Positions 54,749 to 61,296 of a stretch of DNA of 64,000 nucleotides are shown piece after piece. The translations under genes were made by a program, and so were the position numbers. The stretch covers positions 1,180,860 through 1,244,859 of the forward strand of contig NZ_LMJF01000001.1 of NCBI RefSeq assembly GCF_001429785.1. Reading direction: 5' to 3'. The notes under the pieces were generated by a model. The model did not search any database, was not told the origin of the DNA, and saw only the letters and a list, made by a program, of their open reading frames with translations. Source of the DNA: Lysobacter sp. Root916. GTDB taxonomy: Bacteria; Pseudomonadota; Gammaproteobacteria; Xanthomonadales; Xanthomonadaceae. Numbering within the stretch: position 1 is the stretch's first letter; the number at the start of each line of letters is the position of its first letter.

Positions 54749-54807
54749 ACACCGCCTCAATTAAGTCGAGCCGCGAAGCGGCGTCGGCTTGACTGAACTG
54801 CTAGACC
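54749..54807 (-). repeat. attC
   Basis: ACACCGCCTCAATTAAGTC, CCGCGAAGCGG, GCTTGACTGAACTGCTAGACC. Confidence 0.85.
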
Positions 54808-55286
54808 TCATGGCCCGGTACCTCCGGATAGCGATCATAGATTGCCGATGGAGGCTCCCGCATGTATGTGAGAAAGTCAGCCTCTCCAAGAACCTGTGCC
54901 GGATCCAAGCGCTTCAAGAACCTGCGAAAGCTCCTGGACGAGGATTTTTCCGAATCCGGGTTGCTACGCGCCAGCAACCCAAGCAGCTCAGATACAGTGA
55001 CCGCTCGGCCGGGCAGTAACTCGTACTCAACCAAACTCATGCTCCAGAGCCAGTTCAGCTTGCTGAGCCAACGTCGCCGATACCCCGTTACTTGAAACTC
55101 ACGTAGCTGGCCATGCCGATCCACCAACCAGCGGAACTTCCGATCGGTACGGGCGCCTTCACTGCAAAGGTAGCGGTTAGCGCCGACGTGGCGAAAATCC
55201 CCAAAGGCGATCAGTTCTTTTCCGCAGGGCACGATGTCGTCACCGAAGCGGTAGATGACGGGGAACGCGATGGGAGCTGTATCCAT
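54801..55286 (-). CDS. Cassette: hypothetical protein
   Basis: 161 residues. Beta-rich N-terminal half (IAFPVIYRFGDDIVPCGKELIAFGDFRHVGANRYLCSEGARTDRKFRWLVDRHGQLREFQVTG), helical C-terminal half (VSELLGLLARS, SRSFRRFLKRLDPAQVLGEADFLTYM). Stop in the attC core. Unknown; layout resembles immunity proteins, not certain. Confidence 0.6.
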   Translation of the reverse strand: MDTAPIAFPVIYRFGDDIVPCGKELIAFGDFRHVGANRYLCSEGARTDRKFRWLVDRHGQLREFQVTGYRRRWLSKLNWLWSMSLVEYELLPGRAVTVSELLGLLARSNPDSEKSSSRSFRRFLKRLDPAQVLGEADFLTYMREPPSAIYDRYPEVPGHEV

Positions 55287-55289
55287 AAA

Positions 55290-55344
55290 GCCTAGCGCCT
55301 TAAGCCGAGCCGCGATCGGCTTCGGCTTGAATGAATTGTTAGGT
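55290..55344 (-). repeat. attC
   Basis: GCCTAGCGCCTTAAGC (4 bp shorter than standard), CCGCGATCGGC, GCTTGAATGAATTGTTAGGT. Confidence 0.85.
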
Positions 55345-55626
55345 CTCGTCCAATACGGTCAGACTCTCACCAACGACGTCAAACTGCTGAAGGAAGTCCG
55401 CATCACTTTGATCCTCGATTGCGACAGTGAGAGCAACAAGCTCGTCGCCATCCCTCCGGAGGACATCCACGCCCTGTACCGGAACATCCATCGTTGCATC
55501 CTCGTTGAGGGAAATGTGGATACTCATCCCGCGCTCTACAGCGCCTTGGATGACCTTCCCGGCAAAGACAAACAGCGAACGGGAAGTCAGAGGGAAAGCG
55601 TACTTAACTTTAAAGATCGCTGCCAT
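55339..55626 (-). CDS. Cassette: EF-Tu-type beta-barrel-like protein
   Basis: 95 residues from the Met at 55626. AAIFKVKYAFPLTSRSLFVFAGKVIQGAVERGMSIHISL and MDVPVQGVDVLRRDGDELVALTVAIED recall domain 2 of translation GTPases (F.V...F...G....G.V..G....G..I), where it would be a bare barrel without a GTPase. The match is by pattern only. Stop in the attC core. Confidence 0.55.
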   Translation of the reverse strand: MAAIFKVKYAFPLTSRSLFVFAGKVIQGAVERGMSIHISLNEDATMDVPVQGVDVLRRDGDELVALTVAIEDQSDADFLQQFDVVGESLTVLDET

Positions 55627-55629
55627 AGG

Positions 55630-55689
55630 GTCTAACACCTGAATTAAGCCGATCCGCGAAGCGGCTTCGACTTGACTGAATTGTCAGGC
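55630..55689 (-). repeat. attC
   Basis: GTCTAACACCTGAATTAAGC, CCGCGAAGCGG, CTTGACTGAATTGTCAGGC. Confidence 0.88.
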
Positions 55690-56102
55690 CCCGACTGCGT
55701 GAACCAGGGTATTGCGTGGTCGTTGGTAACGCGAATCAGATCGGAAATGCAGCGATCGTACGTGCTCCACGATGAAGCGTTGAAGCGAAGATGATATGCG
55801 TAACCACGATGGTCACGTAATTGATCGGTTGAAGGGCCGACAACTCTGAGTGCGGGAGAACCCAGAGGATCCTCAATAGAAAAGGAGACGCGGATATCGA
55901 CGGATGCGGTCCGAGGCGGACCGTAGCTGCTGCCGAGCCTGAAGAAGCCGATCTGGTCAAATAGATCGCCCCGCGGCCGACCCCAGACCATCTTCTTGGT
56001 GCGGGTGAACCCAAGAGGAGCAATGGCACGCGTGAAGTCTCCGCAGGCTCGCTCGAGCCCAGCGCGGACAATCTTTATCAATGGGTTCTCAGGATCTTCC
56101 AT
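55644..56102 (-). CDS. Cassette: DUF4304-like protein with attC-coded tail
   Basis: 152 residues. ACGDFTRAIAPLGFTRTKKMVWGRPRGDLFDQIGFFRLGSSYGPPRTASVDIRVSF resembles the DUF4304 opening (helix, GF.R....W.R, then F..I.F..S), a family found with toxin-immunity systems. The last 14 residues (PDNSVKSKPLRGSA) are translated attC. Confidence 0.55.
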   Translation of the reverse strand: MEDPENPLIKIVRAGLERACGDFTRAIAPLGFTRTKKMVWGRPRGDLFDQIGFFRLGSSYGPPRTASVDIRVSFSIEDPLGSPALRVVGPSTDQLRDHRGYAYHLRFNASSWSTYDRCISDLIRVTNDHAIPWFTQSGPDNSVKSKPLRGSA

Positions 56103-56106
56103 AGGG

Positions 56107-56165
56107 GCCTAACACTGAATTAAGCCAAGCCGCGAAGCGGCTTCGGCTTGAATGAATTGTTAGGC
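56107..56165 (-). repeat. attC
   Basis: GCCTAACACTGAATTAAGC, CCGCGAAGCGG, GCTTGAATGAATTGTTAGGC. Confidence 0.92.
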
Positions 56166-56693
56166 CACATGCCGTGCAACCCTGATGACCTGCGGATGCT
56201 GTGCATCCATGAACATAAAGCAGCGCCCGAAGAGTGCCTTGATGCCGAATGCGTCGAACTTGTTTTGCCCAAGCGGAGTAATAAGGACCTCATGCGTCGC
56301 TAGGGCGCGTTGATGCTGCGTCTCGATCTCTGCCCAGTTTGCAGTAGCTACGTCAGAAAGCACGACGTTGCCAGTAATGTTGTTTTTGTAGCCAATCAGA
56401 ATGTTGCCGTCATCCATAGCTACGGGGTGCATGTCGGGATGCGCATGGAAGACGTCGCGAAGAGCCCCGAGTGCAAAGGCCTCGGCTTGCGCATCTGATA
56501 GGGCGTCAGGGAGGAGGACGAAGGTGCCATTGCTGAACAGTGCAAAGTCTCTCTTTCCGTCCGTGTAGTAGCGCACGCGATCCTCGATCCTATCCAGCGG
56601 CTGGAGAATCGAAGGCTGCCAGTCGGGAACGGGCGGGAACCGCTCCTTGGGCGGAGGGGGTGGTGGTGCCTTTCTCTTTAGCCATCCAAACAA
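56160..56693 (-). CDS. Cassette: hypothetical protein with Pro-rich start
   Basis: 177 residues. FGWLKRKAPPPPPPKERFPPVP is a disordered N-terminus. An alpha/beta domain follows with RVRYYTDGKRDFALFSNGTFVLLPDALSDAQAEAFALGALRDVFHAHPDMHPVAMDDGNILIGY. No family recognised. Stop in the attC core. Confidence 0.6.
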   Translation of the reverse strand: MFGWLKRKAPPPPPPKERFPPVPDWQPSILQPLDRIEDRVRYYTDGKRDFALFSNGTFVLLPDALSDAQAEAFALGALRDVFHAHPDMHPVAMDDGNILIGYKNNITGNVVLSDVATANWAEIETQHQRALATHEVLITPLGQNKFDAFGIKALFGRCFMFMDAQHPQVIRVARHVA

Positions 56694-56710
56694 GGAAACT
56701 CTCCAATGTG

Positions 56711-56770
56711 ACCTAACGCCTGAATCAAGCCGAGCCGCGAAGCGGCTTCGGCTTGAATGAATTGTTAGGC
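56711..56770 (-). repeat. attC
   Basis: ACCTAACGCCTGAATCAAGC, CCGCGAAGCGG, GCTTGAATGAATTGTTAGGC. Confidence 0.93.
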
Positions 56771-57067
56771 CGCTCCCGACGACTCAAGTGAACCACCGGC
56801 TGACCAGTATTTCCAAGCGCCAACCTCTGAGCCGTTTGCATAGCTTCCCTCTGCTGCGAGTTGACCATTGGGATGATAGTCCCGCCATGGGCCATGCTCC
56901 TGCCCGTGCTCATAGTTGCCCTCCGAGGCCAGAGCCCCGTCCTCGTGGTACGCACGGAACATCCCGTGGCGCACCCAAGCGGAGCCATCGGCTGCCAAGT
57001 AGCGCGAGTAGCGGAAGCGAATCGTTCCCGAAGGATAGGGAATTTCAGCAATTTGCATATCGACCAT
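56765..57067 (-). CDS. Cassette: MORN-repeat protein (YwqK-like)
   Basis: 100 residues. Three tandem repeats of about 21 residues: HGMFRAYHEDGALASEGNYEHG, HGPWRDYHPNGQLAAEGSYANG, VGAWKYWSAGGSLESSG. This is the MORN-like repeat of YwqK antitoxin-type proteins. No toxin cassette is recognisable beside it. Stop in the attC core. Confidence 0.78.
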   Translation of the reverse strand: MVDMQIAEIPYPSGTIRFRYSRYLAADGSAWVRHGMFRAYHEDGALASEGNYEHGQEHGPWRDYHPNGQLAAEGSYANGSEVGAWKYWSAGGSLESSGAA

Positions 57068-57071
57068 AACG

Positions 57072-57131
57072 GCCTAACGCCTGAATTAGGCCGAGCCGCG
57101 AAGCGGCTTCGGCTTGAGTGAATTGTTAGGG
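57072..57131 (-). repeat. attC
   Basis: GCCTAACGCCTGAATTAGGC, CCGCGAAGCGG, GCTTGAGTGAATTGTTAGGG. Confidence 0.92.
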
Positions 57132-57138
57132 AAGCGTA

Positions 57139-57516
57139 CTAGTCAACGCACCACCCACCCATGATCTTGCCCTCTACGATCTCCGACCAGCAACCATCAA
57201 TGTGGTCGTCGCGCTGGCATTGACCGCTGCTAGAGGCGCCTACCGGAAGGTCGCTGTTGTAGATCAGGCACTTGCTAGAACAGTCAGACTTGTCCGAGCA
57301 CGACTTGCCTCCGTCTACGAACGGAATGGCACATACCGGGGTGCCAAACATGCCAACGGAACGAATGTGGCCGCCCTTAGCTTGGCAGGCAGGTTGGTCG
57401 ATCTTGGCGAGGGCGGCAGCGCGATCGCGATCAAGTCGCGACTCCATCTGACTATCACGCCAGGACTGACAGCCAGCGCAGAGAACAACGACGAGAATAA
57501 TTCCAGGTAGCCGCAT
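57139..57516 (-). CDS. Cassette: Cys-rich lipoprotein
   Basis: 125 residues from the Met at 57516. Lipobox VLCAGC. The mature part has ten Cys, including ACQAKGGHIRSVGMFGTPVCAIPF and SCSDKSDCSSKCLIYNSD. The AC...GG......C pattern is like small secreted disulphide proteins of unknown role. A relative by pattern is the cassette at 61291-61689 (Cys-rich, ECWVKELAAECSPANDCLVSC). Confidence 0.7.
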   Translation of the reverse strand: MRLPGIILVVVLCAGCQSWRDSQMESRLDRDRAAALAKIDQPACQAKGGHIRSVGMFGTPVCAIPFVDGGKSCSDKSDCSSKCLIYNSDLPVGASSSGQCQRDDHIDGCWSEIVEGKIMGGWCVD

Positions 57517-57529
57517 TACTCGCATAGCC

Positions 57530-57589
57530 CTCTAACGCCTGAGTTAAGCCGCGCCGCGAAGCGGCGTCGGCTTGAAGGAATCGTTAGGC
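57530..57589 (-). repeat. attC
   Basis: CTCTAACGCCTGAGTTAAGC, CCGCGAAGCGG, GCTTGAAGGAATCGTTAGGC. Confidence 0.9.
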
Positions 57590-58075
57590 GCGCTCACAGG
57601 AAGACTCGACTGCCGCCTCTTCGTACATCGAGTTAACGGGAATAGAGCGCGAAGATCGGCCCGTGAATTCCAATATGCGCGATTGATAAGAAGATTTTTT
57701 GCGTACTTGAGCGTCCTGCGCTTGCTGCCCGATCTCCTTTGTTATAGATGGGTCAGACGATGTCAAAAACTCCACTCTTTGAACGGTGGAGGTAATAACG
57801 TCATTCTCCAGTAGCCACGTCCCCCACGCTCTGTCGGTGGTGGTGATGGGAGGTTTGCCGTGAGGCGTTATGATTGAAGTTGTGAGGGTCGAGTACGTAC
57901 CGTCAGACGCATTGGAGGTCTCTGTTGTAACGGCAATATCGAAGTTTGGGCCATGTATGACAGTAGGCCCGCAGCGCCAAGTGCCCACAAGGGCCTGACT
58001 GGTCAGAGCTGCTTGACTTGTCGTTACGCAGCCGCTGAGGAGCAGGCTAGTGAAGAAGAGCTGTATCAGCCGCAT
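57584..58075 (-). CDS. Cassette: lipoprotein
   Basis: 163 residues. Lipobox LLLSGC at 11-16. LVGTWRCGPTVIHGPNFDIAVTTETSNASDGTYSTLTTSI suggests a lipocalin-like barrel (GTW start, then repeated strands). Periplasmic, membrane-anchored. Stop in the attC core. Confidence 0.68.
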   Translation of the reverse strand: MRLIQLFFTSLLLSGCVTTSQAALTSQALVGTWRCGPTVIHGPNFDIAVTTETSNASDGTYSTLTTSIITPHGKPPITTTDRAWGTWLLENDVITSTVQRVEFLTSSDPSITKEIGQQAQDAQVRKKSSYQSRILEFTGRSSRSIPVNSMYEEAAVESSCERA

Positions 58076-58091
58076 TGATGCTCCTAAGCGC

Positions 58092-58151
58092 GCCTAACGC
58101 CTGAATTAAGCCGAGCCGCGAAGCGGGTTCGGATTGAATGAATTGTTAACC
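58092..58151 (-). repeat. attC
   Basis: GCCTAACGCCTGAATTAAGC, CCGCGAAGCGG, GATTGAATGAATTGTTAACC. Confidence 0.9.
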
Positions 58152-58154
58152 CTG

Positions 58155-58514
58155 CTAGTCATACACAATGTGCGGGTTCATCTGCTTTGGTGAGAACCAC
58201 ACGATATTGTGACGCTCAAGCAAGATCCTGGCTTGCTCGCGCCAGACAAAATGGCAGCTACCTCTTCCAGTGCACCCCACTTTTTTAGCTAGTTCCCTTG
58301 CCTCAACCGCTGCAGCCGAAATGACGGGACCCAAATCCGGGGCATCTTCTACGGGATCAACCAAGCCAACCGACCGTTTTGGGCGTTGAATGGACAGCAA
58401 CACACGCGCTCTAAGAAGCGGCTGCATAGCTCGCAGCGTCTCCTTGGCAAGGATGGCCGGACAGCCAGTAGCTATGTGGTAAGCGAACACTTCTTCTGTG
58501 GTTGGATCCGTCAT
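58155..58514 (-). CDS. Cassette: hypothetical protein
   Basis: 119 residues, helical: EEVFAYHIATGCPAILAKETLRAMQPLLRARVLLSIQ and AVEARELAKKVGCTGRGSCHFVWREQARILLERHNIVWFSPKQMNPHIVYD. No family recognised. Confidence 0.6.
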   Translation of the reverse strand: MTDPTTEEVFAYHIATGCPAILAKETLRAMQPLLRARVLLSIQRPKRSVGLVDPVEDAPDLGPVISAAAVEARELAKKVGCTGRGSCHFVWREQARILLERHNIVWFSPKQMNPHIVYD

Positions 58515-58523
58515 GTTTGGTAG

Positions 58524-58583
58524 GGCTAACGCCTGAATTAAGCCGACCCGCGAAGCTGGTTCGGCTTGAATTAATTGTTAGGC
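58524..58583 (-). repeat. attC
   Basis: GGCTAACGCCTGAATTAAGC, CCGCGAAGCTGG, GCTTGAATTAATTGTTAGGC. Confidence 0.9.
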
Positions 58584-58596
58584 GCCAACCGAGAAT

Positions 58597-58985
58597 CTAG
58601 ATGGCGCCAAGCGAAACCGTAGAAAACCCTAGCTCTTGGCAGATCAGTCTAACGTCTTTCGCCAGAGCCTCTATATCCGATGGACTGGCTCCAAGTGAAG
58701 CCAAGCGCTCTCTGCTAAGGCCATCCCAGCACGCCTCTATTTCATCACGAAGCTCGGCGCCAAAAGGATACCGGTCAGATAGCGGGGAGATGCCAAACCG
58801 AAGGCCGATACGAAGAATGGCGGCGTAGAGAAGGATGCGAGTTGACCTCGGGGCTTCTCAGGCTCGATCTCGTCGACACAGTAGCCGAGCCCTTGGTCCG
58901 GCGTGCACCCCATGGATCGCATGGCGTGTGAGTAGTACACGGACGCCAGAGAAAGATTGTCTTGGTATGACCGGTAATCGTGCAT
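58597..58985 (-). pseudogene. Cassette: hypothetical protein, frameshifted
   Basis: The frame from the ATG at 58985 (HDYRSYQDNLSLASVYYSHAMRSMGCTPDQGLGYCVDEIEPEKP) shifts near 58850. The coding look then moves to a frame that ends at 58597 (LLYAAILRIGLRFGISPLSDRYPFGAELRDEIEACWDGLSRERLASLGASPSDIEALAKDVRLI). One added base in the run of four G (plus strand 58850-58853) would restore a protein of about 129 residues. The second frame has no start of its own. Either a real mutation or a sequencing error. Confidence 0.6.
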
Positions 58986-58989
58986 TGGC

Positions 58990-59049
58990 GCCTAACGCCT
59001 GGATTAAGCCGACCCGCGAAGCGCGCTCGCCTTGAATGAATTATTAGGC
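58990..59049 (-). repeat. attC with altered core base
   Basis: GCCTAACGCCTGGATTAAGC, CCGCGAAGCGCG, CCTTGAATGAATTATTAGGC. The first core reads ATTAGGC on the plus strand where others have GTTAGGC. Confidence 0.88.
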
Positions 59050-59346
59050 ATCTGCGCCGCGAAGCCTTGCGTGCACTGCCTCAGACACCATGACGTCGGT
59101 CCCAACCGGAAGCAGCGCTCGATCCAAGTCCGAGAACGACAGCATAAGCTTATAGCCGCCCGGCTTGAGATGGATGAGCGAGAACTGCGCTGGGACTTCC
59201 TGGAGACTACCACCAGGTGGAAGCAGCGTTACGGACTCAATAAACTTAGCAAACCGCGGGGGAGGCGGAAAGGGAATACACGGTGCAACCAGAAGTCCCT
59301 TGCCAGGGATCTGAAACGCATCCTGCACTTGAAGTAGGAGCCTCAT
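59044..59346 (-). CDS. Cassette: EF-Tu-type beta-barrel-like protein
   Basis: 100 residues. LLLQVQDAFQIPGKGLLVAPCIPFPPPP, SVTLLPPGGSLQEVPAQFSLIHLKPGGYKLMLSFSDLDRALLPVGTDVMVSE follows the order of strands in the barrel domains of translation GTPases. It pairs in type with the cassette at 55339-55626. By pattern only. Stop in the attC core. Confidence 0.55.
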   Translation of the reverse strand: MRLLLQVQDAFQIPGKGLLVAPCIPFPPPPRFAKFIESVTLLPPGGSLQEVPAQFSLIHLKPGGYKLMLSFSDLDRALLPVGTDVMVSEAVHARLRGADA

Positions 59347-59353
59347 CGCTGAC

Positions 59354-59410
59354 GCCTAGCGCTTGAGTTAAGCGGCGGCGAAGCCGTCCGCCTTGAACGA
59401 AATGTTAGGC
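59354..59410 (-). repeat. attC
   Basis: GCCTAGCGCTTGAGTTAAGC, GGCGAAGCCGTC, CCTTGAACGAAATGTTAGGC. Confidence 0.85.
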
Positions 59411-59695
59411 GGAACCTACACCACCGGCCTCTAGGACGCCAGCTGCGTGTTGCGCGGCCAGTTGCAATGTCCCGCAGGTAACTGGAGCAGACCTAGGATC
59501 ACTGAAGTCCGTCACGGTCCAGTGCCCTTTCCACAGGTGGATACAAACGCAGCTATTCCAATAAGGAATGCCATTGTCTCTTTGCACGATGGTCCCAGCG
59601 ACTACGCTCTCCCCAAAGCTCCAGTCACGCTTGTTCGCTCCAAGGCCTCTGGCACGTAGCCACTCAACGGCGTCATCGCGACTGAAGTCATTCAT
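59405..59695 (-). CDS. Cassette: hypothetical protein
   Basis: 96 residues from the Met at 59695. NDFSRDDAVEWLRARGLGANKRDWSFGESVVAG looks like a small helix-hairpin; strands with IPYWNSCVCIHLWKGHWTVTDFSD follow. No family recognised. Stop in the attC core. Confidence 0.6.
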   Translation of the reverse strand: MNDFSRDDAVEWLRARGLGANKRDWSFGESVVAGTIVQRDNGIPYWNSCVCIHLWKGHWTVTDFSDPRSAPVTCGTLQLAAQHAAGVLEAGGVGSA

Positions 59696-59708
59696 TGTCA
59701 ATGCAGCG

Positions 59709-59768
59709 GCCTAACGCCTGAATTAAGCCGAGCCGCGAAGCGGCTTCGGCTTGAATGAATTGTTAGGC
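59709..59768 (-). repeat. attC
   Basis: GCCTAACGCCTGAATTAAGC, CCGCGAAGCGG, GCTTGAATGAATTGTTAGGC: the consensus form of this array. Confidence 0.95.
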
Positions 59769-60043
59769 ATCTGCCCGAGAGAACTGAGTTGCCCCTCTAG
59801 CCATGCCAAGAACTCCTGCTCTGAGAGTGGGTTTGGATTGTGGCCCCACTCACTCCAGCGCCGGTCAACCATAGTGGACCAGTCGCCAGCAACCTCAGCA
59901 AGCGCAGGGTGACCACCCCAGAACTTTGCTGCTGTAGCTAGATCACTGATGCGACCGTTGAGCTCTTGGATGGAGCATGCCCCTGTCAGGTAGCGCCGAC
60001 CAGCCTCAAGCATTTGGCGAAACTCTCCGATCTCAGTGGCCAT
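59723..60043 (-). CDS. Cassette: helical hypothetical protein with attC-coded tail
   Basis: 106 residues. EFRQMLEAGRRYLTGACSIQELNGRISDLATAAKFWGGHPALAEVAGDWSTMVDRRWSEWG and LSEQEFLAWLEGQL form an all-helical unit. The last 14 residues, PNNSFKPKPLRGSA, are translated attC. The family is not known to me beyond a general likeness to small cytosolic helical proteins. Confidence 0.6.
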   Translation of the reverse strand: MATEIGEFRQMLEAGRRYLTGACSIQELNGRISDLATAAKFWGGHPALAEVAGDWSTMVDRRWSEWGHNPNPLSEQEFLAWLEGQLSSLGQMPNNSFKPKPLRGSA

Positions 60044-60052
60044 TCTGCTGAT

Positions 60053-60111
60053 ACCTAACGCCCGAGTTAAGCCGAGCCGCGAAGCGGCTTCGGCTTGAAT
60101 GAATTGCAGGC
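60053..60111 (-). repeat. attC, core lacks one base
   Basis: ACCTAACGCCCGAGTTAAGC, CCGCGAAGCGG, GCTTGAATGAATTGCAGGC. The inner core is GCAGGC, one base short of GTTAGGC and without TTA. Confidence 0.88.
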
Positions 60112-60133
60112 GCCAACCTGGGCCTTAGGCCGC

Positions 60134-60424
60134 CTATGGATTGCCACCCAAATGGAATCTTCTTGCCTTGTCATAGCAGACACTGCAAAGAATCTGGATG
60201 CCAAGATGGGCGGCCGCCTCTCCAACCCATTCTCCGCCCGTCAACGCCACGCGTTCCTGGCATTCGGCACACCAAGCGTCGGGATGTGGGGTACCTGGAT
60301 CATCGGCAGACCAGAAAAAGCCGACACGACGCCTTTCTTGTAGCCCCTGGATGATGTGTTGGCAGACAAACGTCTCCCGCTGCAGCCCGTGAATCGCACA
60401 TTCAATAGTGGCTATGTAAGGCAC
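60134..60424 (-). CDS. Cassette: Cys/His-rich hypothetical protein
   Basis: 96 residues from a GTG at 60424. IECAIHGLQRETFVCQHIIQGLQ, DAWCAECQERVALTGG and IQILCSVCYDKARRFH hold three sets of Cys/His pairs. It resembles a widespread small protein with CxxHG and CQH motifs, function unknown. Confidence 0.65.
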   Translation of the reverse strand: MPYIATIECAIHGLQRETFVCQHIIQGLQERRRVGFFWSADDPGTPHPDAWCAECQERVALTGGEWVGEAAAHLGIQILCSVCYDKARRFHLGGNP

Positions 60425-60441
60425 GATAGCTCCGCATTGGC

Positions 60442-60490
60442 GCCTAACGCCGCACCGCGAAGCGGTGTCGGCTTGCATGAATTGTTAGCC
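60442..60490 (-). repeat. attC, truncated arm
   Basis: 49 bp: GCCTAACG is followed at once by CCGCACCGCGAAGCGG; the TGAATTAAGC arm is missing. GCTTGCATGAATTGTTAGCC is intact. Confidence 0.85.
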
Positions 60491-60493
60491 CGC

Positions 60494-60889
60494 TCAGTCA
60501 CCCCAAGCTATCCGTTTTTCAACTGAATTTATCAAGTTCTCTACATCTGCTAATGGATAAAAAAGGCCTTTCTGTCTGTAAAACTCAAAAGCCAGCGCAT
60601 TGCAACCTCTCAATGCCTGTAGCAGGAGTTGAATTGGATCATTTTCTGTTGAATCACCGATAGCAACTTGTACGACTAGACAGGGAGGGCTTGGCGAGAA
60701 CTGCCCATAGCGAAGTCCGTCAAATGGGACTTTGTTGGTCAGAGAACCAGGCACGTAAAAAATTGCGTTGAGTCGTATCTCAGACTCAGCCCGCAAGTCC
60801 TTGACGATTCCAGCAATGCGCTGGATCGCTAGGTTGAGCGGGCCACCTCTGAGTTCAGGGCCGCCATAATGAGCACCGATTGAGATCAT
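60494..60889 (-). CDS. Cassette: hypothetical protein
   Basis: 131 residues. ISIGAHYGGPELRGGPLNLAIQRIAGIVKDLRAESEIRLNAIFYVPGSL and CLVVQVAIGDSTENDPIQLLLQALRGCNALAFEFYRQKGL. Alternating strands and helices; no family recognised. Its gene is lower in GC than its neighbours. Confidence 0.62.
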   Translation of the reverse strand: MISIGAHYGGPELRGGPLNLAIQRIAGIVKDLRAESEIRLNAIFYVPGSLTNKVPFDGLRYGQFSPSPPCLVVQVAIGDSTENDPIQLLLQALRGCNALAFEFYRQKGLFYPLADVENLINSVEKRIAWGD

Positions 60890-60897
60890 GGATAAGG

Positions 60898-60956
60898 GCT
60901 AGCGCCTGAATTAAGCCGACCCGCGAAGCGGGTTCGGCTTGAATGAATTGTTAGAT
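60898..60956 (-). repeat. attC
   Basis: GGCTAGCGCCTGAATTAAGC, CCGCGAAGCGG, GCTTGAATGAATTGTTAGAT. Confidence 0.92.
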
Positions 60957-60977
60957 TTGTCCCACATGGCGCGAGTT

Positions 60978-61214
60978 CTACTGCTGAGGCCCTTGATGTT
61001 GCTGCGCGACATAATTTGTATCCGTGATGTCCGGTCTGTCTCTGCGCGGCATGACGACGACGTCATTGCTAGAAATTTCACGACGCATGAAGTAGCGCAT
61101 CACAACAACCGGAATGTAGAGGCCAAGCCATAAGAATTGCTTGGTCTCCCAGGCAACAATACCAATGATGAAAATGAGTGGTATGCCGAGAAGTAGCTGT
61201 AGGTTTCTTTTCAT
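60978..61214 (-). CDS. Cassette: small membrane protein
   Basis: 78 residues. KRNLQLLLGIPLIFIIGIVAWETKQFLWLGLYIPVVVMRYFMRR makes two membrane segments, followed by a charged tail ending QQHQGPQQ. Unknown. Confidence 0.6.
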   Translation of the reverse strand: MKRNLQLLLGIPLIFIIGIVAWETKQFLWLGLYIPVVVMRYFMRREISSNDVVVMPRRDRPDITDTNYVAQQHQGPQQ

Positions 61215-61237
61215 GAGCTGCGTCCCCCTGACGCAAA

Positions 61238-61296
61238 TCTAACGCCTGAATTAAGCCGACCCGCGAAGCGGCTTCGACTTGAATGAATTTTTAGAT
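61238..61296 (-). repeat. attC
   Basis: ATCTAACGCCTGAATTAAGC, CCGCGAAGCGG, CTTGAATGAATTTTTAGAT. The inner core is TTTAGAT. Confidence 0.88.

Noticed and set aside
58601..58828. 75-residue plus-strand gene
   Set aside because: It is antisense to the second half of the frameshifted cassette gene, which explains the open frame better.
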